NCBI GenBank assembly: GCA_963281155.1
Contig: CAUJLY010000006.1
Location: forward strand, 7,130,001-7,194,000
From: Rhabditophanes sp. KR3021
Taxonomy: Eukaryota > Nematoda > Chromadorea > Rhabditida > Alloionematidae
Length of the DNA: 64,000 nt
Direction of reading: 5' to 3'
In this document: piece by piece, positions 21,258 to 30,311 of the stretch
Layout of the letters: each line of letters begins with the position of its first letter
Position numbering within the stretch: the first letter of the stretch is position 1
Program-made: the position numbers and the translations under genes
Notes under the pieces: model-generated
The model's input: only the letters and a program-made list of their open reading frames with translations
The model's database searches: none
Told to the model about the DNA's origin: nothing

Positions 21258-24200
21258 ATGGATCAAGCATTGCTAGCTGATAATGATCACAGGGGTGAAC
21301 TTCCTGTTCATTCCAGATTTACCGTAGAACCTACGAGAGCTTCTAATGCTAATGACATCAGAGAAAGAAAAAGTCTACTTTTAAATGACCATTCCGAAGA
21401 TGTTGAAGCCGATGGAGAAAATGGGGAGGATAGTGATGTGGAAGACGACAAAAACGTAAAAAAAGAGACATTCAAACAGTTTGTTCATAGTATGTTAAGT
21501 AACAATTGACAATTCACTAACACATAATACCTTAATAATTCAGGACATGCCCGAAATGTCGCCAATTTCCTTGTTGAAGATTGGGCTGTTTCAGCTATGT
21601 TGGGAATAATCACTGCCATATTGTCGATTTCGATGGATGTCGCTATAGAGTATTTACTGCACCGTAAGTAATGTTGCTAAAGATATAAAATGTAATAGAT
21701 GACTTTAGTAAAAGTTTTCGTATATGAAAAAGCATTCGACTACAACGCATCAGCGGGTTTCATAACTTGGATATCTTACATCACGGTATTAGTGACATTA
21801 GCCGCATTATTTTGCGAATACGTTTCGAAACAAGCAGTTGGTTCGGGAATCCCAGAAGTCAAAGTGATAATGAATGGTTTCACTTTACACAACTACCTCA
21901 CTTTCCGGACACTGGTAGCCAAGATAGTGGGGCTCACCCTAACACTAGGATCAGGATTGCCAGTTGGAAAAGAAGGACCATTCGTGCATATGGGCGCAAT
22001 CGTCGGAACTTTGCTCACCAAGATGACTAGACTGTGGCAAAGCAAGGATTTCTACATGAATAACGAAGGAAGAGCGATGGAGATACTCTCGTCGGGCTGC
22101 GCCTCTGGAATTAGCTGTCAAAAATTGTTCCGGCGTTTGCAACGTCTTACCCAAACCCTCAAATCGTCTGATTACACCTCAATCAGGCTTCAGATGATTT
22201 GAAAATATTTAAAAAAGTTAAAAATTATTTATAGAATGCTCGAAGTTATTCATAGAGGTTCAGACTTATTGAGATAAGATTTAAGTTATTGAGAAAAGAT
22301 TTAAGTCATTTATAAGAGTTCAAATTCTTTCTGATAAGTTTAAAGTTATTTATGAGAAGTTCAGAGTTATTGAGAAAAGTTCAAAGTTATTTAAACAAGA
22401 TTTAAATTTCGAAGAAACAAATGTATTAAAATAAACTAAACAAAGGACGACGGATTTCTACAACTCTAAGTTCCGTTTTTTCAAAACTATCCATAAAAGA
22501 TTCCACCTTATGCTCCCATTGAAACCTCTAAGCACTTCTCCTCTAATAATACAGTTGGACATGGTCCCGGGAACTACTCCAGTGGCTATAGCAGCTTCTC
22601 TGGCAGATGGGTAGATATGGATCCAATTGAAGAACTTTCTTGGCACAGCCATTAAGGGAATTCTCTTGGTATGTGAGCCATCTTAAATTTCCAACAGAGT
22701 TGTCAGTTCTGATACGATTCCGATGATCAACAACTGGCTTTTCATCTGGGTTAGGAATGAAAGCTGTGGCAACCATACGATGAACTGTTAAGTTTTTATG
22801 ACCTTTTGGAATCCTAAGATTGCTACATAGTATCATAACAATTCAAAGCTGGATTCGAAAATCGGCTTGTGGTGGTGTTCTTGACTCTTCCCATTGACGA
22901 AACCTTGTAAACTGTTTTTCATCATTCACAACAACATCTTCCCACACCTCCTTGCTATAATCTGTATCATCCTCAATTATTTCGAAATTTCTTGCTCCTT
23001 CAACACGAGTATGCCTTCCATAAAGGCCATTGCCATGGGCGTGTTGAACATTCTCACTTGGCGTTGTCCATTCCAAATTTCCAGCACTGTTGTCGTGAAT
23101 GTCTCCACTTATGTGGTTTGCTTGATGTACAGGAGTTGGAGGAGTACCATGGAAAGCAATAGTCACCTCTCTGTGGATGCATCTTTCACATTGAATGTCA
23201 TCAGCCATACCAGCTCTCATTTGAACAGTCCAATAAGTGGTTCCTTCTCTCTTGCAAGGCTTCAACAGATACTGAGTTTCGTCATTTCTGACTAACCCAC
23301 TGTTAGACACTGAATATTTGGGATTGAAGCTACTGGGAATCCACTCTATACCCTCATAAGCAGCTGGAAACAAAAGTCTGAACAATTTTAGAGCTCTTCT
23401 GTCTTTTCCACTTCTATCTACTCCATTGAACAGTTGAAAACATCCGTTTACATGAATAGACTTGTAATGCCCAGTAGATTTGTTTCTGAGCTTGAAACTG
23501 CTGCTCATTTCATAGTAAGTAAAGTCAGGATACACTTCTTCAACATCCCGCCAAACCTCTCCATCTCGTAACATCGGCATTCCTTCCTAAAAAGATGTTG
23601 CTTAATAAATGATAATAATTCTTTTTGACATGATTATTTTAAAATTAGAGATTCCAACTTATAGATAGACATTACTAAAAATTAATTTGGATAATTACTT
23701 AAGCAAAAAGGATTGTTTTAGCACTTAGAAATTCATATTAAAGACAGGTCAATTTTAATAGATGATAGAACGTTTTAAAGATATTGAAAATCTTTAGGGT
23801 GTATGTTGGGGTATTTTTTAAAGAGCTATTAAATGCTAATGAAATTTTTGAATGGTTATTTAAAAAGTTATTGATGATTTAGAAAAGAAAAGGGCATATC
23901 GTGTTTACTTTCATATAAACTTACACGTTTTGAAACAAACTCTTCTCTTGGACCAAAAGAGCATAGCTCATACATATTCTTACGGCTGCATTATTTTCAT
24001 TCCTTTGACCAGTGCGTAACTTTATATTTGTCTCAGTGATTGCTAACGGCTTGTTTGATCCGATCATGAAGACCTGCTTCGTTTCCAAACTCATATGACA
24101 GAGTAGAAACTCAGCTAGGACGGTCCAAGAGGCAGTGTTTTCGACCTAAATACATAAAATATATCGAAATATAAATAATAGGCTTACAATAGATGATTCA

Positions 24201-26671
24201 GACATTTTTAATAATATATTCAAACAAAATTGAGCAGCAACAATCTAAGCATATAAATTAAATTATAAATGAGGTTAAGTATGAAAAGTTACCTTTATAC
24301 AGTCATTTATTTTGATGAAAAGTATGTATTACAGCTTTAGGCCAAGAGTAGTATGACCTTAGTGTGTAAAAAATTATTTAGTATTAAAAGAGAAGATTGG
24401 AGTCTTTTTTATTTATGTATAAAAAATAGATTGAAGTCATTTATACTATTAAGTATGATTTAAGATATTTATTGAACATGATTCAGTAATTTAGTTTAAT
24501 CAAATACTTAATTTGAACATTTATAAATAACTCTTCTATAAAATTAACTTCATAAATACATAAATAATAGCTCTTCCATACAAATAACTACATAAATAAC
24601 ACTCTTCCATACAAATAGTTTCATAAATATACAAATAACTTTATAAATACATATAAATGATAATTCTACCATAAAATTAATTTTATTTAAACATATAACA
24701 ACCTTTATGGCACGAAAACTATATAAATATATTTATTTTCAAGATATTAATAATTTATAATACATTATTTCATCTATCGTGATTTCAGGTACTTTCAGTG
24801 CACCGGCAGGTGCTGTTTTATATGCTATTGAATCAACGAGTAAATATTTCGCAGTAAAAAACTACTGGAGAGCCTTTTTCGCAACAACTTGCAGTGCGCT
24901 GATCTTCAGATTCGCGAATGCCGCCATCATCCCTCAACATATCGCCGGTACAATCACAGCTTATTATCAAACAAACTTTCCAAATGAAGTATTTTTAATA
25001 GAAGAAATACCGGTCTTCATATTTATTGGAATTTTGTCAGGATTAGCAGGGGCATTATTTGTATTGTTACATCGTCGAATTGCCAATTTCAGAAAAAAGA
25101 ATAAATACTACAAAATGTTCTTTGGCGGAAGCGACTTAAAGTTTACTATTTTCATGGCAATTTGCGTTGGTTTGATCACATACCCTGCTGGCTTCGGAGA
25201 TTTGATAGCTGGAAAATTAACGTTCAGAGAGACTTTAGCCGATTTCATCTCGAACTGTACAATGTCCTTACCATACAATAATACGGACCGTGCCTGTTCA
25301 ATGGAGGTGATTGAACGCTGGGTATCACATGACGATACAAATGATTACAGCGAGGGACCAAACGTGATCAAAACGTTACTTGGCTACCTGCTTATTAATT
25401 ATTTCTTGGTCGCTATTTGTGTTTCATTAGCCATCCCAGCCGGTATTTTCGTGCCTTCCTTTGTTATCGGAGCTTGTGGTGGAAGAATCATCGGGGAACT
25501 GATGGTATTATTGTACCCAGAAGGGCTACGTGGCCTCGGCGGACCTCAAATTTATCCTGGCTTGTATGCGGTTGTGGGGGCAGCGGCATATACGGGATCA
25601 GTGACTCACTCATTGTCGATTGCAGTAATTGTTTGTGAAACTACTGGGCAACTCTCACCGTTACTACCGGTACTTATTGCCTTGATGGTAGCAAATGCAA
25701 TAGCATCCTTCCTCCAGCCCTCTATTTATGAATCTATCATCAATATTAAGAAATATCCCCACTTGGCTGAGCTGCCTCCATCACGAATTTCCGTCCACAC
25801 TATGAAAATCGACCAGATTATGGTTGAAAATGTTGTATGTGTTACGAGGACGACAACGTACAAAGAATTAAGAGACATACTAAGATCAACACCACATCTT
25901 CGTAGTTACCCGCTGGTAACGAGTATTGAGGATAAAATATTGCTGGGTTCCATTTCGAAACAATACTTGAACTTTTTGCTGCAACGTTACTTTGGACCGG
26001 ATCCTTCGATGCTCAACAAAAAAAGACGTTCGCAAACAGCGTCAGATATTTTTGGAACTTTCAGAAGAAATTCAGCTGTTAATTTAAATAGTGTATTGAA
26101 TGAAAGAACAATTACTGGTTCTCACTTGTTATCAATTTCACCACTTCATAATGATCATAGTGAGCGGTCTCCTTTGGGCCCATTGTTAAGACGTCAAGGT
26201 GATGGAGAGGGGACAAGTTCAATGAATGTAGTCGACAGAGTCATTCAACTTCGCAAACCTATTGACCTAGACGATATCGCAATTGATCCCGCACCATTCC
26301 AAATGGTCTTAGGGACATCACTCTATAAAGTCCACACATTGTTTTCACTCTTAGGACTCAACCATACTTACGTCACCCATCGTGGACGTTTAGTCGGTGT
26401 GGTAGCTTTGAAGGAATTAAGACTGGCTTTATCTCATATTTATACGCGTGGAGCTGTGGCCCCGCCAGTGCATAATCGTAAGCTGAGTTATCAAGCAGTT
26501 CCCAAGAATGATGGAACCGAATCTACCTGCGATACTAATACTGTCTTTACATCCAATAATGTCAGTCCTTCCAACAATCAGCCCATTGGACAAACCAGTG
26601 AAAAAAACGATAGCGGAGAAGATGTCCAAGAAGATACCCCATTAAACGGATCAAAGATTTTCAAATTGTAA
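21258..26671 (+). CDS. CLC-type voltage-gated chloride channel
   Basis: Membrane chloride channel of the CLC family (nematode clh genes). Exons 21258-21489, 21544-21663, 21709-22116 and 24789-26671 encode 880 aa. Chloride-pathway motifs are present: GSGIPE near residue 162, GKEGPFVH near 204 (gating glutamate kept) and, across the third intron, GISC-TFSAPAGAVL. The residue after IE in AIEST is Ser, not the second Glu of H+/Cl- exchangers, so a channel rather than an antiporter is expected. Two CBS domains lie near 600-640 and 754-800. Introns 1 and 2 are short (54 and 45 bp); intron 3 is 2672 bp, begins with a weak donor (gtcaaa) and contains an antisense nuclease-like gene. Every junction keeps phase 1. 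No break is seen in the coding part; correct removal of intron 3 is essential. Confidence 0.9.
22161..22200. repeat. Imperfect hairpin near the intron donor
   Basis: Arms aaatcgtctga (22161-22171) and tcagatgattt (22190-22200) pair at 10 of 11 positions around an 18-base loop. It starts 44 bp inside the CLC intron 3 donor. It could be part of an element end or a chance palindrome. Confidence 0.45.
22205..22412 (+). repeat. Left repeat block of the CLC intron
   Basis: About eight degenerate copies of a ~20-25 bp unit built on agttatt(t/g)a..aga and aagttcaa or agatttaa, for example agttatttatgagaagttca and agttattgagaaaagttca. Similar units occur near the other end of the intron in the opposite orientation. 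Confidence 0.6.
22458..22836 (-). pseudogene. Decayed third NUMOD4/HNH_3 plus NUMOD1-like module
   Basis: Directly downstream of, and in the same frame as, the HNH-module gene but beyond its TGA (22845-22843). The frame 22836-22543 has a second clear HNH_3-type stretch: TVHRMVATAFIPNPDEKP, then VDHRN, DNSVGNLRW and YQENSLN. The reading then breaks: VLQLDP is read in one frame, whereas the continuation YPSAREAAIATGV (a NUMOD1-like helix-turn-helix, TGV..GTMSNCIIRG) is in another frame (22652-22458). One stop and one frameshift separate three parts that are contiguous in related endonucleases. Alternatively an unrecognised 81 bp intron (donor in aca-ag|gtttcg, acceptor tatgtag) removes the stop; that would leave the frameshift unexplained. 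Confidence 0.75.
22843..24205 (-). CDS. NUMOD4/HNH homing-endonuclease-like protein nested in CLC intron
   Basis: Proposed exons: 24205-24188 (ATG and five further codons), a 42 bp intron gtaagc...tttag, 24145-23927, a ~340 bp intron, and 23586-22843; 326 aa. The first 79 residues (SWTVLAEFLLCHM..., NENNAAVRICMSYAL) match nothing I know. Then comes a NUMOD4-like module (GEVWRDVEEVY..., YEMSSSFKLRN), a second one (EGIEWIPSS..., YSVSNSGLVRN), and an HNH_3-type nuclease core (IHREVTIAFHG, QANHISGDIHDN, GNLEWTTPSEN). A third NUMOD4 start (KEVWEDVV) follows. These modules are DNA-binding and cutting parts of homing endonucleases of phages, organelles and giant viruses; the role here is unknown. 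The key His and Asn residues of the HNH core are kept. The second intron uses a weaker donor (gtgtaagt), chosen because it alone keeps frame with the acceptor cttttttag; the first exon is the least certain part. Confidence 0.7.
24530..24700 (-). repeat. Right repeat block of the CLC intron
   Basis: Repeated units such as cataaataac, actcttccatacaaata and tttcataaatatacaaa. On the minus strand these read gttatttatg and tatttgtatggaagag, related to the units of the left block, so the two ends carry similar short repeats in inverted orientation. AT-rich low complexity could also produce this. Confidence 0.45.
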
Positions 26672-28088
26672 ATATTTCCGAATTGTTAATATTTCAGATT
26701 TAAAGTTAATATATTTCAAATTTTGAAGTGTTAATATTTGGATCAAACAATTCAATACCATATTTTTCCCATAATAAAAAAGTTCACTCTTAATCAGTTT
26801 TCTTGTTTTTTGATCAAAAGTTGCCAAAAGATATTAGACTTAAGACATTAATTTAAACACTTAAAATTCAGAAGGATTATTTTAAATTTTAGACCATTTA
26901 TTTGTCAATTGAGATAAACGCTAATCGAAAGATAATGGAAAATGTATCAAAAAACGCTTTAATTTTAATTTAATCTATTGTGGAAAAATTAATTTATACA
27001 AATTGATATCATATAAGATCACTTTTTTCGAATATAATATGTTTTTTAACAATTAATGACTAACTTGGAGATCCACTGGTATAACTATTCGAATTATGTA
27101 GCTATTGGATGTTTGCTATTTTCAGTACTAACTATCAATTCTATATATTAACTGATACTTTCTATCTAGTAAATGTTATGTTCTCTATGTTATCTACTTT
27201 GAGAGGAACAAAGCTTTGCTTGTATCCACCAAATTAATCGTCACAATATTTTTTTATTTTACCTTATGAAAAGTATATATGTATTTGTTGGATGATACGT
27301 TTTCACACATTTCACTCACTTTATTGCTAAGTCATTTTTTATTCTTCACGTTAATACCATTTGTTATATAAACAAATTTAGATTAGTTCTGGGCATTTAC
27401 CAGTTCATAGTAATCATTTCTAAAATGATGTAGAACTTTTAGTTTGTTTCAATAATTATATTTCTACTTCTAAGGAATATGTGTTTACTTTTCATTAAAT
27501 TTTTACTAAAAAGCAGGGTTCATTTATGCTAAATTACTTTAGTCATAAAAACATTAGCAGAAACTAAGAGCCACAAAAGTGTCGTTTATGGCAATTACTC
27601 CTGATGATTACTTATATAAATTATATATTGGGTCAGTATATGATTCATGTTAATGATTTGTATATTCGGCCATTTATACTACTTGGCTGATTTAACATAT
27701 TCAATTGTTCATTTAGCAATTATTTTTTGATCTAAACGGTTTCTTAAGATACTTTTGAAAATCAACCTCACAGTATCATTTTACAAGTTATTGACCTTAC
27801 GTGAGTGTCCAATCATTGTTCACCTATATGAATACAAAATTAATTTGTTATAAAAAAGAGCAGTCTTAACATTTTACAAAAAGTAATAAATATTAGCATA
27901 GTTTTGTATTAGTTGTATTAGTTATATGATTATTTGAGTTATTTTAATTATATAAACCTTCTAGTTTTTAGGATTACTAATATCTGCTTTTATTTGCATT
28001 GTTTTATATATTGAAAATGTTGAAGTGACTGTTTAATTATACGATTTTTTAAAAATTTATGTTATAATCGAAAGTTTAATTTAGGATA
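26672..28088. other. Intergenic, 1.4 kb, no gene seen
   Basis: AT-rich spacer between the CLC channel and the SLC41 gene. No coding, repeat or RNA feature recognised. An acceptor (tttag, about 28080-28084) precedes the next start codon. Confidence 0.55.
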
Positions 28089-29772
28089 ATGTCTGAAAAG
28101 GGTACAAACTGTTCCTTTGTTATGGACGACATGGATCTAACTTTCCGCCCTACTGCCAAAAATACCATGGAAACTAGCTTCTCCAAAGCAGGTAGTTTAT
28201 TTGCGTACTTACTGACTTAAATATAATCTTTTAGAAGAAATGTCGAGAAAACATTCCCAAGCAAATTCCCATGCTGAAGACCAAATCAGCATCCAGGAAA
28301 TAACAGAGTCAGCGGAAGACTCTGTTGAGGGAACTGAAAATGTGAAAGTATCACCTCTAAAATTCTTTTTGTCTATGCTTGCAATAGCTGCATCGGTTGG
28401 CTTGGGTGTGATTGGAATGGAAATAGCCGGTTATGTCCTGCATTCTTTTTTTGAGATGTTGGAAGATCCTCAATCATTGTTTCTGCCAAATATCATTACA
28501 CCCCTCATTGGAGCAAAAGGGAACATTGAAATGACAATGAGCTCAAGAATCGGAACATTAGTAAGTCTAATAAATTAAGTTCCTGATTAAGTGTAATTAT
28601 TGAAGATTCATAAAAACAAATTTAGAAGTTGGAAACAACAACTAAAATATTCATCGGCAAATATTGGAGCCGTTCACGTCCAAGGAATTTGTGTTGGTGT
28701 CTTATTGTCTTGCATTAATATCCTTATTAACTTCCCTAAAATGCAAAATGATGACATGGTTTACAGTTGTACAATAGTTACTCTAACATGTGCAATAGCT
28801 CCAGTCCTGATTTCATTTTTTTTAATATTACTTTCAATTGGATTGGCAAAGTTCAAGATAGATCCAGATACTATATTGTCTCCATTAGCTGCATTATCAG
28901 GCGATGCAATCACTGTTACAACAATGGTAATTTAGTGAATTGACTTCTTTTACTCAATTGCTTTTAGTCACTGATCAAGAGTTTGGTAACTTTGGAATTA
29001 GCCCTAACATTTAGATTTCAAACTATTTTTACCATTTATATGCTTGGAACCTTAATTTTAGCCCTTATTGCTGCATTTTCAACCAAAGCTACAAGAAAGG
29101 CGTTATTCCCCGGAAGCGCAAGTATTGTCATTGCATTGATGATCAGTTATATAAGTGGTTATATTTTTACATTATCAGTAAAGCGACTTCAAGCTATTTC
29201 ACTTGTTCAAGGACTAGTTAATGGGATCCCGGGAACCATGGGTTCAATTTATATTTCTATGCTTTCATCCCATTACGGAACTGTTCCGAAAACTCAAATG
29301 CCGAGAAAATCTCTCGCATTCAAATATTTAAAGAACCCACTGAAAATGTTCAGTCTTAGTCGTAAGATTGTAAATTGTAAAAGTATATCTAATTCCCTTT
29401 AATTTAGCAGCTCGAAATGTAATTCAAACGTTGAATTCAACAATGTTCATCTGTTTCTTACTTTTTTCAAGTTCTAGTCTGATGTTTATGAACATGATGA
29501 TTGAAGCAATAAAACTCATAGAAGACTATATTTTATTTGAAACTTGGGTTGCGATTGGAATAAATGCATTTACCTTACTATGGATAGTAAGCTTTGTGTC
29601 AGTTATCTTTGCTGCAAATTGTTGGCCACTGGATACTTATTTAATTCCATTGATTACTGCACTTGGAGATTTACTAGGAGCCGTTTTGGTCTATCTGATT
29701 TTAAATTTGAATGGTGTGGATGCCAAAGGCTTTCTTACTACTGTCAGTTACCAGAATTTAACTCAAATCTAA
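28089..29772 (+). CDS. SLC41-type divalent cation (Mg2+) transporter
   Basis: Membrane transporter related to bacterial MgtE and vertebrate SLC41A1-3, which move Mg2+ across the plasma or organelle membrane. Five exons, 28089-28191, 28235-28560, 28606-28926, 28968-29361 and 29408-29772, with 41-46 bp introns, encode 502 aa. A cytosolic N-terminal ~90 residues is followed by two MgtE-like repeats. The first has LFLPNIITPLIGAKGNIEMTMSSRIG, then a VHVQG segment and LAALSGDAITVTTM. The second has LFPGSASIV, QGLVNGIPGTMGSIYISMLSSHYG and ITALGDLLGAVLVYL. Glycine/aspartate motifs (SGDAIT and LGDLLGA) that line the ion path in this family are both present. There is no sign of the regulatory CBS domain of bacterial MgtE, as usual for SLC41. 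Intron phases 1,0,0,1 all join correctly. Confidence 0.88.
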
Positions 29773-30311
29773 AATATTTAATTAAGAAACAATTAAAGAA
29801 AGGTGTGTAGTTAAACTGGTATTGTACGGATAATTGGAATTGTATTATGACATAATAAAGTATTCATAATTTATTGTATGCATTACTATTTTTGAAGTTA
29901 GGTATTGCCAAATATATTGGACACCAATAAATGCATTTTATATAAAAGTTGAAAAATGTGTAAGTTGTTTGATAATTTGAATAATGAAATAAGCATATTC
30001 TAAAGTCATTATTTTGCTTTTGGAAAAATACTTTTACATATATTATTCTATTCTATATTTTTTGAGTCTATACATTTGATGGAAGTGCTGTGGCAAACAC
30101 ATATGTAAACCTATAACTAAAGCGATCACAATTATATTTATGTTTTAAAGCCTCAAAATTGTAGGTAATGTGTGGAAGGCGATCAAAACATTGATCGATA
30201 AAAGATATTTATTAATTTTCAAATTAATATAACTATCATTGCCTAGTCTTACATTTTGAGATAGCGGCATTTTCTGTTCTTGCATATTGCTTTCCAAATT
30301 ATGTTTTAAAA
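29773..30311. other. Intergenic, no gene seen
   Basis: The SLC41 3' flank (an aataaag run near 29853-29859 may be its polyadenylation signal) and the upstream region of the GAS1-like gene. Nothing else recognised. Confidence 0.5.

Larger units (their letters stand above)
22117..24788 (+). other. Unusually long CLC intron carrying an antisense gene
   Basis: GT-AG boundaries are forced by the protein: ...GIS + C (t|gt) + TFSAP. At 2672 bp it is about 50 times the typical intron here. The donor, gct|gtcaaa, differs from the gtaagt/gtaag sites used by almost every other intron in the window, while the acceptor atttcag is normal. Reading through would add about 28 residues and stop at 22201. It contains an imperfect hairpin near the donor, a left repeat block, a NUMOD/HNH gene on the minus strand and a right repeat block. 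It sits in one of the most conserved coding stretches of CLC proteins. Confidence 0.85.

Noticed and set aside
22458..24205. Bacterial or phage contamination as the source of the HNH sequence.
   Set aside because: It sits inside a correctly joined CLC gene, shares the local AT-rich flanks, and appears to contain nematode-like short introns. Only read data could exclude misassembly fully.
22117..24788. A group I self-splicing intron in the CLC gene (exon ends in T, intron ends in G, HNH gene inside).
   Set aside because: The boundary bases also fit GT-AG, the HNH gene is on the opposite strand and seems to have its own spliceosomal introns, and I could not find the conserved P/Q/R/S core elements by eye.
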